DNA of 35,564 nt from Pigoraptor vietnamica (taxonomy: Eukaryota; Opisthokonta; Filasterea), in the NCBI GenBank assembly GCA_943704525.1, contig CALSCQ010001940.1:1-35564 (forward strand), read 5' to 3'. Position numbers and translations under genes: made by a program. Positions 1-7,290 of the stretch are shown here, in pieces; position 1 is the stretch's first letter; every line of letters begins with the position of its first letter. The notes below the pieces were generated by a model that did no database searches, was not told the DNA's origin, and was given only the letters and a program-made list of their open reading frames with translations.

Positions 1-430
1 CGCAACGCAGTAAACAATAAAATCCCCAGGGAATAATCCGGATTAGTCCGATTACGGGTAACCGGTGGGACTGTCCAGGTAACCGGAGGGCGATGAGATC
101 GCAGGAGCGTAACACCACTTAGAACGCCAAGATAATGCGTCTCACTCTCGCTTTCATCATGCGTGCGCTTGCCAGAAAGAGCGATGCCAGAAAGAGCGAT
201 GACTGAACTGTAACTGGCGGCGTGCGCGCTGACTGAGTGCGGATGTCGACAACGGCCGGCGGCCGGCGATGACTGACTGAGGCGGCTGCGTCAGCCAGTG
301 ATGCTGCGTTTCGTGAAGAGCACTTTGAAGACTATTTGTAAATGTGCGCAGAATATATCTCCACCTTCATTTGCTGCATCATTATCAGTTCATTTCATTT
401 TGCAACTGAGTACTGCCAAGTAGGCATGAA
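1..430. other. Left flank without a recognisable gene
   Basis: No convincing coding region is visible on either strand. The first 300 bases are GC-rich like the host blocks. They contain a perfect 15-base tandem duplication (171-185 and 186-200, unit GCCAGAAAGAGCGAT) and a CGGCCGGCGGCCGGCG-type GC run near 252-268. After about 330 the sequence becomes AT-rich, like the virus-derived blocks. It is most simply read as host flank grading into the insertion. Confidence 0.5.
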
Positions 431-439
431 CACGTGTAT

Positions 440-574
440 CATGTCACACCTTCAATACCTATTTAAAGAAATATTTTGTCCACACGGCTCATTTACGTCA
501 TCTTGACGTCACAATTGATGCATGTCACGTTTGTCCACACACCCTCGATACCTATTTAAAGAAATATTTTGTCC
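440..574. repeat. Imperfect ~93-base direct duplication with TATTTAAA boxes
   Basis: A perfect 27-base match occurs at 455-481 and 548-574, with core CTATTTAAAGAAATATTTTG. Each copy is preceded by a related CATGTCAC stretch (440 and 521), so the duplicated unit is about 93 bases long. Each copy carries a TATTTAAA box, and the second lies just in front of the ASCH coding region. Duplicated promoter is the simplest reading; iterons are a weaker alternative. Confidence 0.6.
491..511. promoter_or_regulatory. CRE/ATF-like palindromes
   Basis: TTACGTCA (493-500) is followed by the perfect palindrome TGACGTCA (504-511), the classic cAMP-response/bZIP site. It lies between the two TATTTAAA boxes and upstream of the ASCH reading frame. 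Motif resemblance is seen directly. Use as a bZIP site is inference. Confidence 0.4.
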
Positions 575-969
575 GCCGACCCATACACAGCTTTCGAGCG
601 AAATCTCGGCAACATTCCAATGCACAGTACACTTAATTTACTAAATTTAGCAACAGTCCATGGTGTACGGGACGGCAAAAAGACGGCGTATGAGGGACGG
701 AGAAAAACGGCAAAAGCTCGATCGATAGAGAAGGGAGATGTGATAGTCTTCTCGCATCACTGCGATGGGACTTTGCCTACAATTGAGAAAATTGTGGAAT
801 GCGTTCTTGAATTCGATACATTCGAACACGCATTAAACAGTCCTCCGATCGAAGAAGTGCTACCCGACTTCCGTCACTTTCTCTAAGAGAAGGTGTTGAA
901 ATATACCAGAAATATGTATCCCTCTCAACACAAGAGCGGGATGGAGTTATTATGATCAAATTTTACTGA
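569..969 (+). pseudogene. ASCH-domain protein remnant
   Basis: The main open frame of 105 codons shows the ASCH (ASC-1 homology) pattern: a short GRRKTAKAR basic segment, then I-x-K-G-D-V-I-V-F-S (about residues 53-63), then V-E-C-V-L-E-F-D-T-F-E-H-A-L and a terminal V-L-P segment. ASCH domains have an RNA-binding PUA-like beta-barrel, occur in giant viruses, phages and cells, and are thought to bind RNA or modified nucleotides. The family signature continues past the main open frame, so the gene reads as broken at about one place. No ATG opens the long frame; the first ATG is at 620. It sits directly behind a duplicated promoter-like region. Family assignment is fairly secure. Origin in the virus is likely but not proven. 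Confidence 0.6.
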
Positions 970-1020
970 CGCTCCACCAGTTAAAATGGAATTTTTACGA
1001 CAGGCAGATTCTCATCAGTT

Positions 1021-1344
1021 TCAAAATCCACCGGCTTCCGAGCGTTTAACATAGGAAGGGCAATGCTTGCAAGAGCAGCCAATATACCACAATTCAACAC
1101 AACGCTCATCCGCATCAATTGACTTGACGACATGTGTTCTATTTCCACGCTCGTCAAAAACGAATATAGTGTCCCTCTCATCGTACTCGTAGCCTCCCCC
1201 ATACATCAGTACCATCTCCTTCCTCAAGTCATTCAGAGAGTAGAAAACTTCTATTTCGATCTTATTGTCCGTCCCAGGTCGTGTTATGGGATAGTACTTC
1301 TCGAGATGGGCACGAACGAATGTGGCACGCCAGTTAATGTCCAT
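1021..1344 (-). CDS. Hypothetical protein, 107 aa
   Basis: This is an intact reading frame with an ATG start. The product is charged and soluble-looking, without signal or membrane segments. The middle is acidic and aromatic (GGGYEYDERD near residues 50-59, then a V-F-D-E-R-G-N hairpin-like strand). The C-terminal third has a compact cysteine/histidine cluster, Y-I-G-C-S-C-K-H-C-P-S, which could bind one zinc ion. I do not recognise the family. It reads away from the ASCH remnant, and its neighbour on the same strand is the two-helix membrane protein about 90 bases upstream. Base composition matches the virus-derived blocks. Confidence 0.5.
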   Translation of the reverse strand: MDINWRATFVRAHLEKYYPITRPGTDNKIEIEVFYSLNDLRKEMVLMYGGGYEYDERDTIFVFDERGNRTHVVKSIDADERCVELWYIGCSCKHCPSYVKRSEAGGF

Positions 1345-1433
1345 TCTCTCACTTCTCAGTTGTTCAGTCTGTCAAGGCATGCTTCTAAGTATTCTCACTG
1401 TCTCAATTCTTCTTCTTCCCTGACTTGCAAATC

Positions 1434-1799
1434 TCAATTCTTCTTCTTCCCTCCCTTTCCAATGTACACTACGAGGAGTGTGACGAGTGGCGAGATGGGC
1501 AGACCCGGAATAACGCCAAGCAAACCCACGACCTGTGCCCAGACGGGGATCTGGTGCCAATCAGATTTCACAAGGGCGTAAATGGCCCAAATGTAGAGTC
1601 CAATGATGAGGAGTACAATCACTGCGATGAACCCAAAGCCGACCGTGACACCTGCTGCAATTGCAGCACTGTCGTCGCCCATGTATTCGTGTCTGCCCTT
1701 GCCGCCAACAAGTTGTCCAAACGCGCTCTTAATCTTCTCCTTATTGTTGGCGATGTCCGTAAAATAATCTGCTGTGAGGAGACCTGTAATGGATGCCAT
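1434..1799 (-). CDS. Small membrane protein with two transmembrane helices, 121 aa
   Basis: A soluble N-terminal segment (about 1-45, with GKGRHEYMGDD) is followed by two long hydrophobic helices, about residues 46-75 (A-A-G-V-T-V-G-F-G-F-I-A-V-I-V-L-L) and 86-112, joined by a short loop with K-S-D-W-H-Q. The protein ends in a basic tail, KGGKKKN. This is a helical-hairpin layout common among giant-virus inner-membrane proteins. No enzyme motif is visible. The start is the first ATG. It is divergent from the next gene, sharing the short AT-rich spacer 1800-1890. A role in the virion membrane is inference. Confidence 0.7.
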   Translation of the reverse strand: MASITGLLTADYFTDIANNKEKIKSAFGQLVGGKGRHEYMGDDSAAIAAGVTVGFGFIAVIVLLIIGLYIWAIYALVKSDWHQIPVWAQVVGLLGVIPGLPISPLVTLLVVYIGKGGKKKN

Positions 1800-1890
1800 T
1801 GACTGTGTGTTCTGTAAATGTGTGTGAATAATTATTATAGAAAGAAAATAAATAATTATTGTATAGCCAAGAAAGAAAAATTTAGAAAGA
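1800..1890. promoter_or_regulatory. AT-rich divergent promoter region
   Basis: This 91-base spacer separates two divergent membrane-protein genes. It is strongly AT-rich, with two AATAATTATT runs (about 1829-1838 and 1851-1860) and an AAAATTTAGAAAG stretch immediately before the ATG at 1891. Its position between two start codons makes promoter use very likely. No specific virus promoter consensus can be named. Confidence 0.45.
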
Positions 1891-2274
1891 ATGGCAGAGG
1901 GCAGCGGGACAGCAGGTTACAAGAAATATGCACTCTATGCAGGCGTGGCAATCATTATAGCACTCGTCTTTTATTTTGTGTACTCAAAAACTAATTCAGT
2001 TGTTCCGCTCTCGCCCACAGTTGACAAGAGCGACTGCAAGGACTACAGTACCACACTTGTGCCCTACATTAAAACTTTTGCAGAAGCAGCGGGAGGAATG
2101 CCTAGCAAAGTTGCGGGCACATATGCGTGCTGCGCAGTGTCGATCATGAAGACTGCGTACGACAAGAGCGATTTGGACAACTGGGCAAAGATGGACCAAA
2201 CTACATTTGCTAACTTGTTCAAGGATGCAATATTGCCACAAACGCAGCTCAATTCGTACTGTATTAGCGAATAA
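1891..2274 (+). CDS. Single-pass membrane protein, 127 aa
   Basis: A short N-terminus (MAEGSGTAGYKK) leads into one hydrophobic helix, about residues 13-32. An outside or lumenal domain of about 95 residues follows. That domain has four cysteines (about positions 49, 79, 80 and 124), enough for two disulfides, and is mostly helical by pattern. The layout (short tail, N-terminal anchor, small disulfide-bonded ectodomain) is typical of virion membrane and entry proteins of giant viruses, but I cannot assign it to a named family. It converges with the HD-domain gene and overlaps its last 11 bases, as expected in compact viral DNA. Confidence 0.7.
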   Translation: MAEGSGTAGYKKYALYAGVAIIIALVFYFVYSKTNSVVPLSPTVDKSDCKDYSTTLVPYIKTFAEAAGGMPSKVAGTYACCAVSIMKTAYDKSDLDNWAKMDQTTFANLFKDAILPQTQLNSYCISE

Positions 2275-3121
2275 ATCCCCAGAGCTCGCTTATACCTTCC
2301 ATGAGAGGATAGCCCTCATAATAGTTTTCCGCCATAAAGTAGAACGAGGCGATAGAGAGGGGAATGAAGGCGCAAGTGTAAAATAGAACGTAAATGCAAA
2401 AGTGTCCACCTCCAGCATGATCTTGTCGCCGGCTAACCACTTCATCAGTTTCATTCATATGATAGAGGTATTCGTAGTAATAGCCCAGCAACTCGTTATA
2501 CCTCTCCACAAAATATTGTTCATCGTACACACAACTGTAAAAATATGCAGCGTCAATCTTTCCCTTATCATCACACTGTCGCAACATGATGTGGTACTCG
2601 TAGAGGGGATCATTCTCGAACGCGATAGTTTCTTCGTCGCTCATTGGACCGCCCTGAAAGCTCAGAGTTGCTTTACTTGCTGTTGACAGTGCATTGTAAT
2701 AGTCCACATTGCGTGCCAAATACCGCTTTGTGGTCACGTGACCACTCACAAGGGCACAGAGCGTGTTGTCAAACTTTAGACAGTTTCGGAGGTATTCTGC
2801 GCCAATGTTTTCGTGACCCTTCACACCAAAATTAATGCCAGTGGATGAATCAACCATCATCAATGCATTGTCAAGGTCACTCTCACCATCGCGCACAAAG
2901 TAACCAATGTCATGAAAGAGTGCGGCCAAAATGAGTCGAGCCTTCTCAACGTTGTATGAAATGGTGCGCGGCGAGAGAGTAATAGTTTCAAGCTCCTTCT
3001 CCATAAAGTGGGCGCACTCAATTGCATGTGTGAGCTGTGAAACATTTTCGCCGACATATTTGCTGTTGCGGCCCTTCTCGCTCACGAGGAGGTTGAGGGG
3101 ATGGTGATAATACATGGTCAT
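2264..3121 (-). CDS. PhnZ-like HD-domain oxygenase with C-terminal hydrophobic segment, 285 aa
   Basis: The protein carries the HD-fold metal motifs in order: His32, His70-Asp71 (A-L-F-H-D-I-G-Y), His103 (G-H-E-N-I-G-A), His128 (S-G-H-V-T-T-K-R-Y) and Asp184/Asp185 (D-D-K-G-K). It also has S-F-Q-G-G-P-M-S-D-E-E at 154-164. The H-V-x-x-K-R-Y plus Q-G-G-P-M-S pair points to the PhnZ/TmpB branch of mixed-valent di-iron HD oxygenases, related to myo-inositol oxygenase, which oxidatively cleave 2-aminoethylphosphonate derivatives. Tyr22 and Glu25 keep the spacing to His32 of the PhnZ substrate-gating pair. A hydrophobic stretch near 240-265, unusual for the family, suggests membrane attachment. 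Start: M1, with M3 as alternative. A phosphohydrolase role is the alternative. The true substrate is unknown. Confidence 0.75.
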   Translation of the reverse strand: MTMYYHHPLNLLVSEKGRNSKYVGENVSQLTHAIECAHFMEKELETITLSPRTISYNVEKARLILAALFHDIGYFVRDGESDLDNALMMVDSSTGINFGVKGHENIGAEYLRNCLKFDNTLCALVSGHVTTKRYLARNVDYYNALSTASKATLSFQGGPMSDEETIAFENDPLYEYHIMLRQCDDKGKIDAAYFYSCVYDEQYFVERYNELLGYYYEYLYHMNETDEVVSRRQDHAGGGHFCIYVLFYTCAFIPLSIASFYFMAENYYEGYPLMEGISELWGFIR

Positions 3122-3187
3122 TTTTTTCCAACCAGTTGTTTTGTGTTCCTTTTTGTATTCAAAAACTTTAAATGAGAAAGTGCGCTT

Positions 3188-3460
3188 TTAGGATGACTCA
3201 CTGCTCCCCTTTGCTTTCTCAATGAATTGTTTCAGCAGCAACTTGCCGTATTCGCGATTGACTTCGCAATTGTCGAGATTCCTTATAACATCGCAGATAG
3301 TTTGCTCGAGGTTGTATTGGAGGCGCAGTCCTTCAATATCGTAGTTGTGGAAAAGGGCTGCAAGGACTGGCTTGACCTTCCATGAAAACGCAAGGTAGCC
3401 GGGACTCATCGAAGTCGTGTCGAGCTCTCTCTCCATCAATTGTGCGCAAAAGTAATCCAT
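3188..3460 (-). CDS. Short diverged relative of the neighbouring HD protein
   Basis: The product of about 90 residues has C-A-Q-L-M-E-R-E-L-D-T-T-S-M-S-P near its start and V-L-A-A-L-F-H about 35 residues in. This parallels C-A-H-F-M-E-K-E-L-E-T-I-T-L-S-P and I-L-A-A-L-F-H of the adjacent PhnZ-like protein in the same order and spacing. The rest does not follow the HD protein, so it is a partial paralog and is unlikely to be an HD enzyme itself. I chose the start at 3460 (Met13 of the longer frame that opens at 3496) because a TATATATA box lies just upstream of it. The genes lie in tandem on one strand. It may be an accessory subunit or a decaying duplicate. Confidence 0.5.
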   Translation of the reverse strand: MDYFCAQLMERELDTTSMSPGYLAFSWKVKPVLAALFHNYDIEGLRLQYNLEQTICDVIRNLDNCEVNREYGKLLLKQFIEKAKGSSESS

Positions 3461-3470
3461 GTTTGAGTCG

Positions 3471-3480
3471 GTATATATAA
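3471..3480 (-). promoter_or_regulatory. TATA box before the short HD-like gene
   Basis: The minus strand reads TTATATATAC roughly 11-20 bases before the chosen ATG at 3460. This decides the start in favour of the downstream methionine and implies a very short leader. Confidence 0.4.
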
Positions 3481-3489
3481 TGTTCAGCA

Positions 3490-3945
3490 CTAACACTTAA
3501 AGTATTGAAGGAGTCGTGTCCACACGCTCTTGTAATGAAATTCGCACCTTTTGCCGCACGTGGGATACTTTGGACACTTGAGGTTGGAGCCCTTAATGTT
3601 GGCATTACACTTGTTATTGTGTTTGTTTTTGGTCTGAAACGCATATCCATTCCAATACTTATTCTTCACATACTTATTGGAAGCGATAAATAGTTCCATG
3701 TTCGTTGTCCCCATTGTCAAGTTGCAAAGCTGGCAGAGGGGGCGCAAATTTGCTATGTCGACACTTCCTCCGTCCTTTTCTGCGGTCACGTGACCGCAAT
3801 GAAAGTTGCCAATATCCACAACATTGTTGCAGGCGAAACAGAAGCCATAATAATGTGGGCCATTGTAATACTTCCACACGTCCATGCGCATGCACTTTCG
3901 AATGGGCTTCTTAGCTTTCTTCTTCTTTTCCTCTGTGTCCGTCAT
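3490..3945 (-). CDS. HNH endonuclease, 151 aa
   Basis: After a lysine-rich N-terminus (EEKKKKAKKPIRK) comes the HNH core. C-F-A-C-N (about 36-40) and C-Q-L-C-N (about 71-75) form the zinc-binding pairs. G-H-V-T-A-E-K-D-G-G (51-60) with N-L-R-P-L-C gives the catalytic His and the Asn-Leu-Arg-Pro step typical of HNH nucleases. The C-terminal third has further C-x-K-Y-P-T-C-x-x-x-C-x-x-H ligands, probably a second zinc site. Such free-standing HNH genes in giant viruses are usually homing-type nucleases cutting double-stranded DNA. The gene overlaps the long form of the downstream frame by 7 bases. An 18-base perfect palindrome lies inside the coding region at 3781-3798. Confidence 0.8.
   Translation of the reverse strand: MTDTEEKKKKAKKPIRKCMRMDVWKYYNGPHYYGFCFACNNVVDIGNFHCGHVTAEKDGGSVDIANLRPLCQLCNLTMGTTNMELFIASNKYVKNKYWNGYAFQTKNKHNNKCNANIKGSNLKCPKYPTCGKRCEFHYKSVWTRLLQYFKC
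3781..3798. repeat. 18-base perfect palindrome around CACGTG
   Basis: TGCGGTCACGTGACCGCA is identical to its own reverse complement. It shares the core GGTCACGTGACC with 2732-2743 and near-copies at 8900-8911, 10053-10064 and 23925-23936. Here it lies within the HNH gene, so coding constraint alone could have shaped it. Confidence 0.6.
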
Positions 3946-3981
3946 TTGTCAGTTAGTTGACACTTGTCTGATGTTTTTAGG

Positions 3982-5085
3982 TCATGGAACGCCGCAGTTA
4001 CCGACCGAACTTTCGGGGCAGCCATCGAATATATCAATGTCGACAGATTGCGGCGGCTTGTAATAACAATGACCGCATTGATAGTCACTATCATTTTTGC
4101 TACTCCATCCACATGAATCTGAGCAATAAAACCCACCACAGCTCATATTAGGAGGACACGATGTAGTTCTTGAACAGTCGTCGTTATCGCCAACTCTGCA
4201 CGGCACAGTGCCTGGAACAACTTTATAGCAAATGCCATCCGAAGACGAACATGTGTATCCCGAGGGACAGTCTGCATTGCTTGCACATTTGTCAATTTCA
4301 GGCATGCATATCCCTTGACCGTTGCAGAAGAACCCATCTTTATTGCACGGTGTAGTAGCACTGCACGTATTGTTTTTGCTAACGCAAGCTCCATTCACGC
4401 AATATTCAGTATCTCCATCACACGCAAGCGGGTCGTCTCGACAGTCTCTTGGCAATGGCATACATTTCCCAAAGACGCAATTTGAATCCGTGCATCTGTC
4501 ACCGACACAATTGGAAGTTTTGGCCATGCAGTAAGACGACTGACCTTGCGAGAAGTTCGCCACTGGTGTAATGCTTTTGCGGTACTGTCTACCTATTGCG
4601 GGGGTAGTGTCTGAATTTGCTGGCGCCACATCCTCATGGAACGCTGAAGGAATGATATCTACTTTCACACAAGTGTTGTTCACACAGGCTTTGCATGGTG
4701 TGTTGCCATTAATGGAGCAACCAGGCACGCTACAATCGGCATCGTTGGAACAGCTACTCTTTGTATACATGCAATAGTTTTCGCCATTCACGACATAGCA
4801 CTTTTTGTCCTCGTCTGCACACCCCCCTTGTTCGCACGTGAGGGTGTAGACGCATTCGTTGTTGGCGCCGCATTTCGCATTGGGGCCGAGTGAAGTGCAT
4901 GCTGAGGTGTTGCAGGCGATGGTCGGCACGCACATGTTTTGACCGCTCACAGTTGCACAGCCATAGCCCTCTGCGCACACGAGCCCTTTATCACATTCGG
5001 GAACAAACTTTTTGTACGTTGCATCGCAAACGTAGCCAGGCACGTTATCACTGGCAGTGCACGTATTGTTAACTACAGCCCCCAT
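3982..5085 (-). pseudogene. Large cysteine-rich repeat protein, 367-codon open part
   Basis: The open frame is built almost entirely of short disulfide-type modules with repeated patterns such as C-x(3)-C-V-N-x-x-C and D-C-x-V-P-G-C (for example N-G-E-N-Y-C-M and C-V-N-G-A-C-V). More than 50 cysteines are spread evenly, giving an EGF-like or dickerin-like rod. It has no N-terminal anchor in the open part. The same module type continues a little beyond the left end of the frame (to about 5165), where it runs into a piece of another gene facing the other way, so it reads as broken at about one place. Giant viruses carry such proteins on the virion surface or in secreted form. It resembles the smaller cysteine-rich membrane proteins elsewhere in the window. 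Function unknown. Confidence 0.6.
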
Positions 5086-5159
5086 TCACACAGTGAATGC
5101 CTGCACAATTAGCAGTCGGGCAACAGTCCGAGTCCATGCTACATTGCGCAGTTGTTGTC

Positions 5160-5596
5160 ACATTGAAAAACATTTGGGTTTCAATGCAGATGGATCGACA
5201 CAAGGCGCCTCCATTCCCAAGTTGGATCTCTTTGATGGTCAGTCGCACGCAATCACGCTGCAGCTCTCGTTTCCCTCCAAAACAGGTGACCAGACAAGTG
5301 TCACACTCAGTATAGACACTAGGGTGGAGACGCCTAGAGCGACTGTGAATGATATGGTGTACGTGGACGCTGTCAGTTTTGGAACGCTCGAAATTGGCGA
5401 AGCTACTGGGATGCTCCTACAAACAAACATGGTCTTTGTAGGCACCGTCTCCAACATAATGTTTAATGGAGCGACAATTGCAAACACGACGCGCAAGGCA
5501 AATTACACGGGCAAATTAACTCCCTATAAGGTTGTTCAAAGTCAATTATTTCAAACACTTGCAAGCCGGCCAAAAAATAAGTTAAAGGTGCACTAA
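5160..5596 (+). pseudogene. Laminin-G-like domain piece
   Basis: The frame from about 5160 reads as one beta-sandwich domain. It has the LamG hallmarks: L-F-D-G-Q-S-H-A-I-T-L, then T-S-V-T-L-S-I-D, a long strand series with F-G-T-L-E-I-G-E-A, and the closing F-V-G-T-V-S-N-I-M-F-N-G-A-T-I. LamG domains bind sugars and extracellular matrix ligands. The beginning of the protein is absent: the frame upstream belongs to the facing cysteine-rich gene, so this is a fragment of a larger protein. Composition is AT-richer than the host kinase, whose LamG domains are only distantly similar. Virus-derived adhesion protein is the best guess. A host origin cannot be excluded. Confidence 0.5.
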
Positions 5597-5635
5597 CGGT
5601 ACTTCAATTCACGCTTTGGATTTGCTTACTTTAAC

Positions 5636-6669
5636 TTGGCGCAACTGATGCAAGAATCCACCGTTCGGTTGCACGATCGTCGCGCGCAGGAGGAGCATCG
5701 CCGCGCGCAGGAGGAGCGTCGCAGCGTGCAGGAGGAGCGTCGCAGCGCGCAGGAGGAGCGTCGCAGCGCGCAGGAGGAGCGTCGTGCGCTGGAGGAGCGT
5801 CGCGCGCAGGAGGAGCGTCGCGCGCAGGAGGAGCGTCGCGCGCAGGAGGAGCGTCGCGCGCAGGAGGAGCGTCGCACGCAGGAGGAGCGTCGCCGCGAGC
5901 AGGAGAATGAGGTCGACGGTATGCCGCACGGGGTGCACGGGGAACGTGATCAGCATAGCCTGCAGCACATTCAGTCCCACCGGGACTTCCTGTTGCGGTG
6001 AGTCCTTTTTTTGTTCTGCACTCATGATTTCTCGTTTAATTCTTTATTACTGACTCTTGTTTTTACTGCAGGCGCATACTTACGCGCCAGCATGATCCAT
6101 CGATCCGATTCACGGGCGCTGGCTCGAGTACCCAGCCGCCTGCAGCCTCGCAGCCAGCCCCATCTCAGCCCACGGTAGGCGAGCCCCGTGCTCGCCTGGT
6201 CGACAAGTTTTCCTTCGAGCGGGAGTTTGCGGCGGTAATTGAGGGGCTGTATTTGGGTTTGGTCGCCAAGCAGGTGAGTATATGTCGCCACTAACTGTGG
6301 GCGTCTAATTGAGTTACAATAGGTTAGCATAGTTGATAATGTTGTTGTTTTTAGTCGGTCGTCCCAGCTTCCCAAGTTCCCACTCGGCTGTCGAAAGAGA
6401 AACTCAAGAAGGTTGCCTCCGCCGTGGGATTTGGCCGCGACTTCTCTGAGACGACGAACATTGGTTGCGCGAAAGAGCTGATCACTTTCATCGCCGACAA
6501 TGAGTCAGTGAGCCCCGACGAGAGGCTGGCGGAGACCATTAGGGTTGGGCGATATGGTTTGGCCGGCGACAAGAACGCGCGCATCGTCTCTGTCGAGCTC
6601 TTCGGCGCGAACCTCCGAGCTCTGCCATCCGGATGCGTGACGGATGTGTACTTCGACATCGCCAAGTAG
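5636..6669 (+). CDS. Host gene, three exons, N-terminal RRAQEE repeat coiled coil
   Basis: Exons run about 5636-5997, 6072-6273 and 6355-6669. The introns have GTGAGT donors and TACTGCAG and TTTTTAG acceptors, and the phases agree. The first part is a long charged helix of about 12 RRAQEE/RRSAQEE units. The middle is a Pro/Ala/Gln/Ser linker (Q-P-P-A-A-S-Q-P-A-P-S). The C-terminal ~130 residues form a compact domain (F-S-F-E-R-E-F-A-A-V-I-E-G-L-Y, then S-K-E-K-L-K-K-V-A-S-A-V-G-F-G) ending V-Y-F-D-I-A-K. I do not recognise that domain. The first ATG is at 5648, and the frame stays open up to 5597, where virus-like sequence begins. The true N-terminus may therefore be cut off or lie in an exon lost at the junction. 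GC-rich with introns, so host-type. Confidence 0.65.
5678..5905 (+). repeat. In-frame minisatellite, 18-21 base units encoding RRAQEE/RRSAQEE
   Basis: About twelve near-identical units with core GCAGGAGGAGCGTCGC. Units of six and seven codons alternate, so length changes keep the frame. The repeat forms an uninterrupted charged helix. Copy number is likely to vary between strains. Confidence 0.85.
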
Positions 6670-6816
6670 TGCAGCTCGCGGGCTGGTGTATTCGTGTGTT
6701 CATTTCCGTCGCGCGCGCCCAGCTACTTCACGTGTTGCTCATTCTTCGTCTATGTGTCTTGTAAGCCCTGTGTTCGCGTACGTGTGTGCGTGTGTGTGAC
6801 TGTGCGCGAGCGTGTG

Positions 6817-6820
<4 letters not shown>

Positions 6821-6889
<69 letters not shown>
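6821..6889 (+). repeat. (TG)n microsatellite
   Basis: An essentially pure TG run of 69 bases sits inside a longer TG-rich tract (about 6781-6915), downstream of the host three-exon gene. Frames across it are artefacts of the repeat. Nothing gene-like is seen between 6670 and 7180. Confidence 0.95.
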
Positions 6890-6891
<2 letters not shown>

Positions 6892-7049
6892 CTGTGTCTG
6901 TGTCCGTGTGTGTGCACTTGTCAGTTTAAGTGTTTGTATGCGACCGTGTTGTGTTAACTTTGTGCGTGTGCACGCTGGCCTGCATTTGTGTATGGGCCGG
7001 CATATAAAGGAGTGAATGTTTTCGGACATCTTTTCACTGCTTTTGACAG

Positions 7050-7290
7050 AATTTGTACAGTATTAGGATTGCCCAAATACGTAGTTTTAGACAAAATTTA
7101 TGACTGTTTTTGATCTGATTAGACATGGGCCAATACTGTCTCATACTGTCTAATCGCGACAGGAATTGGCTAATGCTGTCTAATGCATTCGGACAGTATT
7201 AGAACAATGTGCGACAGTATTAGACGCGTATAAGACCGCGTCTAATACGGTCTCATACGCTATTAGACCCATATTAGACCGTGTCCGAAA
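7050..7290. repeat. Cluster of short inverted and direct TTAGAC/GTCTAA repeats
   Basis: At least eleven degenerate copies of a 9-12 base word (GTATTAGAC and its complement GTCTAATAC) occur in both orientations within about 240 bases. Examples are ACAGTATTAG, ACTGTCTAAT, GCGTCTAATACGGTCT and CATATTAGACCGTGTC. The density of matching opposite-strand copies would allow many alternative hairpins. It sits exactly between the host block and the phosphatase gene and supplies that gene's last codons. It could be the end of a small DNA transposon or a host satellite. Confidence 0.65.

Noticed and set aside
100-116. CAGGAGCGTAA shared with the last 11 bases of the window, possible terminal repeat
   Set aside because: Only 11 bases match and the flanks differ; too short to argue for circularity or terminal redundancy.
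1132-1802. Two plus-strand frames opposite the membrane-protein and 107-aa genes
   Set aside because: Their composition is that of antisense shadows; the minus-strand frames have clear membrane helices and good starts.
5609-6025. Minus-strand frame with A-T-L-L-L-R repeats
   Set aside because: It is the antisense of the in-frame RRAQEE minisatellite; the plus strand has matching splice sites and a sensible downstream domain.
6694-7029. Frames made of V-C-V-C or T-H-T-H repeats
   Set aside because: They are translations of the (TG)n microsatellite.
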